33,477 nucleotides of DNA from Planktothrix paucivesiculata PCC 9631 (GTDB lineage Bacteria; Cyanobacteriota; Cyanobacteriia; Cyanobacteriales; Microcoleaceae). The translations under genes were made by a program, and so were the position numbers. The stretch lies in assembly GCF_900009265.2 (NCBI RefSeq), contig NZ_LR735013.1, positions 111,443-144,919 of the forward strand, written 5' to 3'. Under the pieces are notes generated by a model that did no database searches, was not told where the DNA came from, and saw nothing but the letters and a program-made list of their open reading frames with translations. Position 1 is the first letter of the stretch, and every line of letters starts with the position of its first letter. This document shows positions 7,578 to 14,731 of this stretch, piece by piece.

Positions 7578-8051
7578 TTATGGGGGGTCACAGCGAATTT
7601 CGATCATGAAACCATCGGGGTCGTAGAAATAAATTCCGCGTCCGGTGGGGCGAGTAACGGGGCCATGATCGATGATAATTGAATGGGATGTACTATGCGA
7701 TCGCAATACTTCCACAGCCTGATCAAAATATTCTGGCGCAATATCAAAAGCCAGATGATTGACCCGGGTGAATGCTGTTTTGGGATCTCGATTAGGTGGA
7801 GTTAATTCGGGTTCGGAAAACAGGTCAATAACTGTGCCATCGGGGGTGACAAAATTAGCGACTTTCCCGGCTTCCACTAAGGATTTTAAGGTAGTGGGAA
7901 CTTCATCCCCAACTAATTCGTGTAACCCTAATATCGTACCATAAAAATATCGAGAATTTTGTAAGTTAACAACATTTAACGCAATATGGTGAACCCGTCG
8001 TAACCATCCAGAAGATAGGACTTTGGGGGATATGGTTTCAGAAGATTCCAT
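7578..8051 (-). CDS. VOC (glyoxalase/dioxygenase) superfamily protein
   Basis: A 157-residue two-module VOC protein. The first beta-alpha-beta-beta-beta module begins VHHIALNVVNLQNSRYFYGTI (first metal His), and the second contains VNHLAFDIAPE (second His) and ends YFYDPDGFMIEIRCDP (metal Glu in the IEIR strand). The residues for a divalent metal site are present. The family covers glyoxalase I, extradiol dioxygenases, epimerases and resistance proteins, so the reaction is not readable. The membrane protein gene at 8056-8433 lies 4 bp upstream in the same direction, so both are likely on one transcript. Confidence 0.85.
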   Translation of the reverse strand: MESSETISPKVLSSGWLRRVHHIALNVVNLQNSRYFYGTILGLHELVGDEVPTTLKSLVEAGKVANFVTPDGTVIDLFSEPELTPPNRDPKTAFTRVNHLAFDIAPEYFDQAVEVLRSHSTSHSIIIDHGPVTRPTGRGIYFYDPDGFMIEIRCDPP

Positions 8052-8055
8052 AGAC

Positions 8056-8433
8056 TTAGTTAAAGGCTGGATTCTGGAATTTGCTCATTATTTTTTGAGC
8101 CAATGAAACTGTTTTTTTGATAAAATATTTTAAATTATTAGGGGATTTAATCGCCCAAATATTAATCACTAAACAGGTTGTTCCCAGGGATAATAGAATA
8201 TAAGTAGGAATCATCACCACACCAATCATAAACCAACTGAAAACGTGCAGCACCATCAATCCCGAATATAAACTAGCAAACCCAGAAATTAACAGGATTT
8301 GAGAAGATGGACGATTTAGACCGATAAAAATTAAGGTTTGTAAGGTAGCCAATAAATTAAACGGGATTAAAAACGCACAAATTCCTAAACAATTATTTCG
8401 AGAAAATTCAGCAAGTGTAGTTAAATCTATCAT
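8056..8433 (-). CDS. Small membrane protein of unknown function
   Basis: About 125 residues from the ATG at 8433 (a TTG at 8439 lies two codons upstream). Four hydrophobic segments are seen: FLIPFNLLATLQTLIFIGL, ILLISGFASLYSGLMVLHVF, WFMIGVVMIPTYILLSLG and a fourth beginning TTCLVINIWAI. It has a basic C-terminal tail (KYFIKKTVSLAQKIMSKFQ). It is 4 bp upstream of the VOC gene. No family is recognised. Confidence 0.65.
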   Translation of the reverse strand: MIDLTTLAEFSRNNCLGICAFLIPFNLLATLQTLIFIGLNRPSSQILLISGFASLYSGLMVLHVFSWFMIGVVMIPTYILLSLGTTCLVINIWAIKSPNNLKYFIKKTVSLAQKIMSKFQNPAFN

Positions 8434-8500
8434 GATCAAAACTCTGGTTTTTGAGAATAGCTAGAGATGAAATATTTTTTATAGTTTGGACTTTTCAATT

Positions 8501-8520
8501 ATAGCCTTTTTAATGGCTAT
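8501..8520 (-). terminator. Stem-loop at the end of the 36-residue gene
   Basis: ATAGCC (8501-8506) pairs with GGCTAT (8515-8520) and overlaps the stop codon of the small gene. No T run follows on the minus strand, so the call is weak. Confidence 0.3.
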
Positions 8521-8627
8521 CGTTTCTTAGTTGTCCAAAAATTAGTAAACATCATCAAAAAACTACCGACAACAATCACTAAGGCGAGTCCGACGGGGAT
8601 CGCGGTTTCTAAATCGATATTTTCCAT
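8517..8627 (-). CDS. 36-residue single-span membrane protein
   Basis: A short gene running from an ATG at 8627 to a TAG at 8517. The protein starts MENIDLETAIPVGLALVIVV, continues with GSFLMMFTNFW and ends TTKKR: an acidic N-terminus, one hydrophobic helix of about 20 residues, then a basic tail. This is the build of small photosynthetic or respiratory-complex subunits such as PsbX, PetM, PsaM or NdhP, but the sequence is not one of those I know. It is divergent from the HCF173-like gene, whose plant relatives help make photosystem II. The coding potential rests on the clean N-in membrane topology and the stop/hairpin arrangement. Confidence 0.55.
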   Translation of the reverse strand: MENIDLETAIPVGLALVIVVGSFLMMFTNFWTTKKR

Positions 8628-8821
8628 GGTTTTTGTTTATATGCAATCAACAGATACCTTAACACAGATATTTCTACTTGGGGAAGGGAAAGGCCATAAT
8701 TTTAAGGATTGACGATTTCACAGACCTTGAGCAATTTTGGCTTTCTTCTGTTACCATTAAATTGGTTATATATCTTATATCTATAGGAATACTCCTTTAA
8801 CAAAATTATCGGGAGAAGGCA

Positions 8822-10291
8822 ATGGTAGAGCAACAAAAAGGACAATGGGATGGGGGGCGGTTTCTCAAAACCCTGGCTTATTTTGGGGTTATTCCTTTTA
8901 TTGGTAATATTAGTTGGATTCAAAATTTATTGGGAATAGGGAAAAAACAACCGCAACAGAAACCCAATATTATATTAGTAGTTGGGGCGACGGGAGGTGT
9001 GGGAAAACGGGTAGTAAAACGCTTACAACAAAGGGGAATAACCCTGCGTTGTTTGGTGAGAGATATTAAAAGAGCTAGAACAATATTAGGGGATACGGTA
9101 GAATTAATTGAAGCGGATTTAACAATTCCCAAAACCTTAACTCCAGCCATTTTTCAAGATGTTACCACGATTATTTGTTGTAGTGGAACTAAAGTTCAAC
9201 CCGTGGAGGGAGATACTCCCAACCGAGAAAAATATTATCAAGGAATTAAGTTTTATTTACCCGAAGTGGTTGATGTGCCGGAATTAGTAGAATATCAAGG
9301 CATCCAAAATTTAATTCATGCTTTACCTGTAACTCTCAAGAAAGCTGGGGATAAAATTTTGTTTGATTTTACCAAACCCACGGAGGAGATTAAGGAAATT
9401 TGGGGAGCATTAGATGATATTGTCATGGGGGGTATTAGTGAAAGTTCGTTAAAATTAACCCCCGATGGTGGATTGTTTAGCGGATATGTTTCAACGGCTA
9501 ACTCTGGGGGATTTGTTTCGGTGAGAACTCGCAATTTTGAACCCGGTTTAGATTTATCAGACTATCAGGGAATTGAGTTACGAGTTAAGGGGGATGGAAA
9601 ACGATATAAATTTATTATTCGCTGTAATGATGGTTGGGATAGTGTGGGATATTGTTATTCTTTTGATACGGTTTATAATATTCCGATTACCATTAGAATT
9701 CCGTTTGCGGAATTAATCCCTGTATTTCGAGCTAAAACTATAAATGACGGAAAACCTTTTGATTCTAGTCAGGTATTTTCCCTCCAGTTAATGTTGAGTA
9801 AGTTTGAATATGATGGAGCTTTAAATCCTAAATTTCAACCGGGATTATTTCAATTAGAAATTGAGTCTATTAAGGCTTATGGTGGGAAGGTATTACCTCG
9901 GTTTGTTCAGGTAAGTTCGGCGGGGGTAACTCGTCCAGGGAAACCAGGATTAAATTTAGCAGAAGAACCGCCTGCGGTACGTTTAAACGAACAATTAGGA
10001 GGGATTTTAACTTGGAAGTTAAAAGGAGAAGATGTGATTCGTTCTAGCGGTATTCCCTATACTATTATTCGTCCCTGTGCGTTAACAGAAGCACCCGGAG
10101 GTTCGGCTTTAAAATTTGCTCAAGGTGATACGATTAAAGGGCAAGTGAGTCGAGAGGATATGGCGGAATTATGTATCCAAGTATTAAATCAACCTTCAGC
10201 TTGTAATACGACATTTGAAGTTAAAACAGAACCGGATAGTCAATTTTCAGGAAATTGGGATGACTTATTTTCTGAGTTAAAATCCGACTAA
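8822..10291 (+). CDS. HCF173-like SDR protein with inserted CIA30 domain
   Basis: A 489-residue protein with an atypical short-chain dehydrogenase fold interrupted by a CIA30 domain. Residues 50-150 are the NAD(P)-binding half, with VVGATGGVGKRVV at 53-65. Residues about 178-355 are CIA30 (FDFTKPTEEIKEIWGALDDI, then VMGGISESSL and IIRCNDGWDSVGYCY). From about 356 the SDR fold resumes with FVQVSSAGVTRPGKPG and PYTIIRPCALTEAPGG. There is no YxxxK catalytic pair, so it is likely a binding rather than catalytic SDR. Plant HCF173, which has this same nested layout, activates psbA translation for photosystem II; a comparable role here is inferred. AGGGAGAAGG-type ribosome binding sequence precedes the ATG. 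Its last codons are included in a 69-bp duplication. Confidence 0.85.
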   Translation: MVEQQKGQWDGGRFLKTLAYFGVIPFIGNISWIQNLLGIGKKQPQQKPNIILVVGATGGVGKRVVKRLQQRGITLRCLVRDIKRARTILGDTVELIEADLTIPKTLTPAIFQDVTTIICCSGTKVQPVEGDTPNREKYYQGIKFYLPEVVDVPELVEYQGIQNLIHALPVTLKKAGDKILFDFTKPTEEIKEIWGALDDIVMGGISESSLKLTPDGGLFSGYVSTANSGGFVSVRTRNFEPGLDLSDYQGIELRVKGDGKRYKFIIRCNDGWDSVGYCYSFDTVYNIPITIRIPFAELIPVFRAKTINDGKPFDSSQVFSLQLMLSKFEYDGALNPKFQPGLFQLEIESIKAYGGKVLPRFVQVSSAGVTRPGKPGLNLAEEPPAVRLNEQLGGILTWKLKGEDVIRSSGIPYTIIRPCALTEAPGGSALKFAQGDTIKGQVSREDMAELCIQVLNQPSACNTTFEVKTEPDSQFSGNWDDLFSELKSD

Positions 10292-10413
10292 TCATAATTC
10301 GTTGTTGCGCTTCAGCGCAATCTTGAGGGCTAAAGCCCAACAACGTTAAAATCCGACTAACCATAATTCGTTGTTGCACTTAAGCGCAATCTTGAGGGTT
10401 AAAGCCCAACAAC
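10276..10413. repeat. 69-bp tandem duplication across a stop codon
   Basis: Copy 1 is 10276-10344 and copy 2 is 10345-10413, both opening GTTAAAATCCGACTA. The unit starts inside the final codons of the HCF173-like gene, so the stop context is copied into the spacer. The copies differ at only a few positions (for example GCGCTTCAGCGC versus GCACTTAAGCGC). Each contains one cruciform element. Confidence 0.92.
10300..10345. repeat. Cruciform repeat element, copy 1
   Basis: An outer stem CGTTGTTG (10300-10307) / CAACAACG (10338-10345) encloses two hairpins, GCGCTTCAGCGC and GGGCTAAAGCCC, giving a three-way-junction fold of 46 bases. It looks like a REP-type mobile palindrome. Confidence 0.8.
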
Positions 10414-10414
10414 G
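10369..10414. repeat. Cruciform repeat element, copy 2
   Basis: Same 46-base layout as copy 1, CGTTGTTG / CAACAACG with two inner hairpins. The second inner hairpin (GGGTTAAAGCCC) keeps its pairing through a G-T pair; the first is weakened. Confidence 0.78.
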
Positions 10415-10435
10415 AGCTTTATTATTTAATGGGAA

Positions 10436-11326
10436 ATGATGTTAAAGTTTAAACCCGTTTTTACCCCTTATTTATTTTTATTTCCCGCTTTGTTAATGCT
10501 AACCTTAACCGTATTCTGGCCAGCATTACAAGCATTTTATCTGAGTTTATTTAGTTACGATTTACTCACGCCCCCCGAATGGGTTGGGTTAAAAAATTTT
10601 CAACGGTTATGGACAGATGAGGTATTCTGGGAAACCTTAAAAAATACGTTTTTGTATTTAATCATAGTAGTTCCTGTGTTAGTGTTTGCGCCCCTAACCT
10701 TAGCAATTTTAGTTAATCAAAAATTAAGGGGAATGAATGGATTTAGAACCGCTTATTATGTCCCGGTTGTAATTTCCATGGTCGTCGCGGGAATTGCTTG
10801 GAAATGGTTATATGCAGAAAATGGGTTTTTCAATCAACTTTTAAACGCTATTGCTATTCCGCCTATTCCTTGGTTAACCAGTCCCAATGTCGCCTTATTT
10901 AGTGTGATGGCGGTGACAATTTGGAAAGGGTTAGGCTATTATATGGTTATCTATTTAGCAGGATTACAAAGTATTCCCTTAGAACTGTATGAAGCCGCTA
11001 GTATTGATGGGTCGGATGGGTTTAAAAAACATTGGGATATTACATTACCTTTGATGAAACCCTATATGGTTTTAGTTGGGGTAATTTCGGCTATTTCTTC
11101 AACTAAGGTATTTGAAGAAGTCTATATTATGACCCAAGGAGGGCCTAGAAATAGTTCTAAAACGATTGTTTATTATTTGTATGAACGAGCCTTCCAACAG
11201 TTAGATTTAGGTTATGCTTGTACCATTGGGTTAGTTCTGTTTTTAATTGTTTTAGGATTATCAATTTTACGATTAGTAATTGAACGGTTTACGGAAAATA
11301 TGGAAAGCAGTAATCATTTAATGTAG
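10436..11326 (+). CDS. Sugar ABC transporter permease (MalF/UgpA type)
   Basis: A 296-residue inner-membrane permease of the carbohydrate ABC family (MalF/UgpA/LacF-like). It has six helices: one starting near residue 12, then the family opening segment AFYLSLFSYDLLTPPEWVGL and KNFQRL, and the ATPase-contacting EAA loop EAASIDGSDGFKKHWDITLP near residue 182. The GGPRNSSKTIVYYLYERAF motif near 241 is typical of the MalF side. No partner permease, ATPase or binding protein is next to it, so the other subunits must be encoded elsewhere. It starts about 20 bp after the cruciform repeats. The sugar is not readable. Confidence 0.88.
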   Translation: MMLKFKPVFTPYLFLFPALLMLTLTVFWPALQAFYLSLFSYDLLTPPEWVGLKNFQRLWTDEVFWETLKNTFLYLIIVVPVLVFAPLTLAILVNQKLRGMNGFRTAYYVPVVISMVVAGIAWKWLYAENGFFNQLLNAIAIPPIPWLTSPNVALFSVMAVTIWKGLGYYMVIYLAGLQSIPLELYEAASIDGSDGFKKHWDITLPLMKPYMVLVGVISAISSTKVFEEVYIMTQGGPRNSSKTIVYYLYERAFQQLDLGYACTIGLVLFLIVLGLSILRLVIERFTENMESSNHLM

Positions 11327-11520
11327 GATGCTGGATTTTTCTTACACTCTGGGATTTTCGGCCTTTTCCGGCGAGTCAGGACAGCCGCCCCCCAAAAGGG
11401 ATAAAACCTGATAACAGATTAAGTCAGACCAGTATTTAGACTCAGTTGACTTGTGGAACGTCAGTGTGGCTTTTTTTGATACAATTATTCATATTCCTTC
11501 GCAACATTTGTTAATGTTAA

Positions 11521-11551
11521 TTCTCAAGGTTTTGAGAACTTAATCTTTTTT
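11521..11551 (+). terminator. Terminator-like hairpin in the ppsA upstream region
   Basis: TTCTCAA (11521-11527) pairs with TTGAGAA (11532-11538) around a GGTT loop, followed by CTTAATC and a run of seven T (11545-11551 region). It could end the permease transcript or attenuate a transcript running into ppsA. Confidence 0.5.
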
Positions 11552-11762
11552 AAAAATAGCCCATAACTCCCTGATAGCAATAATCTTTTACTTTAGGTTA
11601 CTATGGAAACAAAAAGAACCTATATTGTAATAGGGATAGAAGGTGGTAGTCTTAAATATAGAGGCAAAAAACCCTCAGTTCAGAAGAAAAGTTCAGACCT
11701 AGAGAGAAAAACAGAAGGTAATCTTAAGAACTGCAAAGTTCAAGAATGATTTAGAAAAACTT

Positions 11763-11807
11763 AACTTAGAATGTACAGGTAGAGATTAATACATTCTGAT
11801 CTAAGTT
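11763..11807 (+). promoter_or_regulatory. Leader hairpin upstream of ppsA
   Basis: AACTTAGAATGTA (11763-11775) pairs with TACATTC and, after a 5-base bulge, TAAGTT (11790-11796 and 11802-11807), with a 14-base loop. A GTA-N8-TAC string inside it (11779-11792) looks like an NtcA site but is partly produced by the inverted repeat and lacks a well-placed -10 box. Confidence 0.4.
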
Positions 11808-11878
11808 TGAACTTAAATAAACAATAAAGATTGACTGAATGTTAATAAAACAGTCATTCCAATTGGAGGATTTTAAAA

Positions 11879-14422
11879 ATGGTTAACACTTATGCAACGA
11901 CTGAAACAGTAAATTCAGAAGCGAAAGAAACAGCTTTTGTACTGTGGTTTGATGAAGTGGGAATTTCTGATATTCCCTCAGTCGGTGGGAAAAACGCATC
12001 CTTGGGCGAAATGATTCGAGAACTCACCTCCCAAGGCGTTAATGTTCCGAATGGATTTGCCACCACTGCCTATGCTTATCGTTATTTTATTGAGTCTGCG
12101 GGTTTAGAGAAAAAACTACGGGAACTATTTGCAGACCTCGACGTTGAAGATATGCCCAACCTGCGACAACGCGGGAAACAGGCTCGTTCCTTAATTTTAG
12201 ACACTCCGTTTCCACCCGAATTAGAAGCAGCGATTACCAGCGCTTATAAAAAACTCTGCGAACGCTACAGCACGGACGGCGATTTTTGCAGTCAATTTGG
12301 CGACGAATATAAGGAGGAATGCAAACGTTATTCCAATGATGTAGACGTTGCTGTGCGTTCCTCCGCCACCGCCGAAGATTTACCCGATGCCAGTTTTGCC
12401 GGACAACAGGAAACCTACTTAAACGTTTATGGCGAAGAAGGAGTTTTAGAATCCTGCCATAAATGCTTTGCCTCGATTTTCACCGACCGGGCAATTTCCT
12501 ATCGCACGATTAAAAATTTCGACCATTTTAACGTGGCCCTGTCCGTCGGTGTGCAAAAAATGGTACGGTCTGACCTCGCCTGTTCCGGGGTGATGTTCTC
12601 CATTGATACCGAAACCGGATTCAAAAATGCCGCCTTAGTAACTGGAGCCTATGGTTTAGGAGAAAATATTGTTCAAGGTACGGTGAACCCCGATGAATAT
12701 TTTGTATTCAAACCGACCTTACTGCAAGGGTTCCGTCCCATCTTAGAAAAACGCTTAGGCAGCAAAGAACTGAAGATGGTCTATGACATCGGAGGTTCTA
12801 AATTAACTAAAAATATCTCAGTTCCCCAGTCCGAACGGGATAAATACTGTATTACTGATGACGAAATTCTGCAATTGGCGAAGTGGGCTTGTATTATTGA
12901 AAACCACTATTCGCAAGTCCGGGGTACTTATACTCCGATGGATATTGAATGGGCAAAAGATGGAATTACCGGACAATTATTTATCGTCCAAGCCCGTCCT
13001 GAAACCGTGCAATCCCAGAAATCTGCTTCCGTTCTCCGCAACTTTAAACTGCTCGGAACCAGTAAGGTTCTGTCTCGCGGTCGGGCCGTGGGTGAAATGA
13101 TTGGTCAAGGCAAAGCCCGGGTGATTCTGGATGTCCATAAAATTGATGAATTCCAAGCGGGTGAAGTGTTAGTCACCAACAAGACTGACCCCGACTGGGA
13201 ACCGATTATGAAGAAATCCAGCGCCATCGTTACCAACGCGGGCGGACGGACTTGCCACGCAGCAATTATTGCCCGGGAAATGGGAATTCCCGCCATTGTC
13301 GGTTGCGGTGATGCCACCTCAGTAATTAAAAACGGCCAAGAAATTACCGTTTCCTCTTCTGAAGGAGAAGAAGGTCGGGTTTATGAGGGGTTAGTTCCCT
13401 TTGAAATCCAAGAAACCGTTCTCGATAATCTGCCCAAAACCCGGACGAAAATTTTAATGAACGTGGGCAACCCCGAAGAAGCCTTCGGTTTGTCTTCGAT
13501 TCCTTGCGATGGTGTGGGGTTAGCGCGGCTGGAGTTTATTATTGCTAACCATATTAAAGCCCACCCCTTAGCGTTGTTGAAATTTGACCAACTCGAAGAT
13601 GAGTTAGCCAAACGGGAAATCGCCGAGATGACCAAAATCTACGACCATAAACCGGACTTCTTCGTCGATAAACTGGCCCATGGTATCGGGATGATTGCCG
13701 CAGCCTTCTATCCGAATCCGGTGATTGTGCGGATGTCCGACTTCAAGAGTAACGAATACGCTAACCTCTTAGGTGGTCGTCAGTTTGAACCCAAGGAAGA
13801 AAACCCGATGATTGGTTGGCGGGGTGCCTCCCGTTACTACGACCCCAACTACCGCGAAGCCTATGGGTTAGAATGTGTCGCCCTGAAACGGGTTCGGGAC
13901 GAAATGGGTTTAACTAATGTCACCCCGATGATTCCCTTCTGTCGTACCCCCGATGAAGGTCGGAAAGTGTTAGCAGAAATGGAAAAACACGGACTGAAAC
14001 GGGGCGAAAATGGTTTAGAAGTTTATGTGATGTGTGAACTTCCCAGTAACGTGATTTTTGCCGATGAATTTGCCGCCGTGTTCGACGGATTCTCGATTGG
14101 GTCTAACGATTTAACCCAATTAACATTAGGTTTAGACCGGGATTCTGCGTTAGTTGCTCATATCTTTGATGAACGCAATGAAGCCGTGCTGCGGATGGTC
14201 ACTATTGCAATTAAAGCGGCTAAAAAATATGGTCGCAAGATTGGGATTTGTGGTCAAGCGCCCAGTGATTATCCTGAGTTTGCCCGGTTCTTAGTGGAGT
14301 TAGGAATTGATTCAATTAGTTTGAATCCTGACTCGGTGATTAAAACCATTCTTGATATTGGCAAAATGGAAGAAGCTGGCACGTTGTTAGATGAAGTTAT
14401 GGACGTTGCCAAAGCCAAATAA
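11879..14422 (+). CDS. ppsA: Phosphoenolpyruvate synthase
   Basis: An 847-residue PEP synthase (pyruvate, water dikinase), which converts pyruvate and ATP to PEP, AMP and phosphate in gluconeogenesis. The N-terminal nucleotide domain has VGGKNASLGEM and AVRSSATAEDLPDASFAGQQ. The swivelling phosphohistidine domain has GGRTCHAAIIAREMGIPAIVG, with His460 as the phosphorylated residue. The C-terminal TIM barrel has GSNDLTQLTLGLDRDS and GICGQAPSDYPEF. All catalytic landmarks are present. Residues about 131-151 form an extra segment where CERYS is echoed by CKRYS just before DVDVAVRSSAT. This makes the protein longer than the usual ~800 residues. A GGAGGA ribosome binding site precedes the ATG, after a long leader. 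Confidence 0.95.
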   Translation: MVNTYATTETVNSEAKETAFVLWFDEVGISDIPSVGGKNASLGEMIRELTSQGVNVPNGFATTAYAYRYFIESAGLEKKLRELFADLDVEDMPNLRQRGKQARSLILDTPFPPELEAAITSAYKKLCERYSTDGDFCSQFGDEYKEECKRYSNDVDVAVRSSATAEDLPDASFAGQQETYLNVYGEEGVLESCHKCFASIFTDRAISYRTIKNFDHFNVALSVGVQKMVRSDLACSGVMFSIDTETGFKNAALVTGAYGLGENIVQGTVNPDEYFVFKPTLLQGFRPILEKRLGSKELKMVYDIGGSKLTKNISVPQSERDKYCITDDEILQLAKWACIIENHYSQVRGTYTPMDIEWAKDGITGQLFIVQARPETVQSQKSASVLRNFKLLGTSKVLSRGRAVGEMIGQGKARVILDVHKIDEFQAGEVLVTNKTDPDWEPIMKKSSAIVTNAGGRTCHAAIIAREMGIPAIVGCGDATSVIKNGQEITVSSSEGEEGRVYEGLVPFEIQETVLDNLPKTRTKILMNVGNPEEAFGLSSIPCDGVGLARLEFIIANHIKAHPLALLKFDQLEDELAKREIAEMTKIYDHKPDFFVDKLAHGIGMIAAAFYPNPVIVRMSDFKSNEYANLLGGRQFEPKEENPMIGWRGASRYYDPNYREAYGLECVALKRVRDEMGLTNVTPMIPFCRTPDEGRKVLAEMEKHGLKRGENGLEVYVMCELPSNVIFADEFAAVFDGFSIGSNDLTQLTLGLDRDSALVAHIFDERNEAVLRMVTIAIKAAKKYGRKIGICGQAPSDYPEFARFLVELGIDSISLNPDSVIKTILDIGKMEEAGTLLDEVMDVAKAK

Positions 14423-14428
14423 ATTCCC

Positions 14429-14456
14429 GTAGAGACGTTGTATACAACGTCTCTAC
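14429..14456. repeat. 28-nt perfect palindrome, GTAG...CTAC family
   Basis: The left arm GTAGAGACGTTGTA is followed by its exact complement. CCC and GGG flank it at 14426 and 14458. It lies 7 bp after the ppsA stop and may serve as its terminator stem. Two other palindromes of the same length and ends lie at 26729 and 33435. Confidence 0.9.
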
Positions 14457-14497
14457 AGGGATTGTTTACTGAATTTTAGGATTTGATATATTAGGGT

Positions 14498-14690
14498 ATG
14501 GCGATGCTGTACCCTTTATTTATTTTTCTTGACCGGATTAGTTGGGATAATTTTAACGAATCATCAGATTTAAAAGTACAAATAGAGGCATTTAAAGAAT
14601 ACACAGACTATTATCCGTTTGGCAGTTCATGTAGATAAAATTTACCGGACTAGAGAAAACCGAGCTTGTCTGACTTCATTAGCTAGTTAA
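14498..14690 (+). pseudogene. Transposase relic (IS1182/ISNCY-like)
   Basis: One frame reads FLDRISWDNFNESSDLK then IEAFKEYTDYYP (from about 14525), and a second, shifted frame continues LAVHVDKIYRTRENRA (from about 14618) before stopping at 14690. The order DRISWDNFNES - KEYTGYYP - VHVDKIYRTREN is that of a large cyanobacterial transposase of the ISNCY/IS1182 type, so this is a short internal fragment with at least one frameshift. No ends or target duplications are visible. Confidence 0.6.
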
Positions 14691-14731
14691 TCATTCGTTT
14701 CCTTTTCTGTTACTTTTTCAGCAAGCCCTAA

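Larger units (their letters stand above)
11327..11878. other. 552-bp gap: long structured leader upstream of ppsA
   Basis: No convincing gene. The left part has a T7 run near 11471 and a TACAAT box at 11480-11485. A terminator-like hairpin (11521-11551) and a long leader hairpin (11763-11807) are listed separately. A 48-codon frame, METKRTYIVIGIEGG... at 11603-11749, has no clear ribosome binding site and a low-complexity Lys-rich tail; I do not call it. GGAGGA at about 11865 is the ppsA ribosome binding site. Confidence 0.5.
14423..14731. other. 309-bp gap with palindrome and transposase relic
   Basis: It holds a 28-nt palindrome just after ppsA and a frame-shifted transposase fragment, both listed. 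The remainder before pyrD is AT-rich with no gene seen. Confidence 0.6.

Noticed and set aside
11603-11749. 48-codon frame in the ppsA leader
   Set aside because: No clear ribosome binding site, Lys-rich low-complexity product, and it overlaps structured leader sequence.
11779-11792. NtcA-like GTA-N8-TAC string
   Set aside because: The two ends belong to an inverted repeat forming a hairpin, and no correctly spaced -10 box follows.
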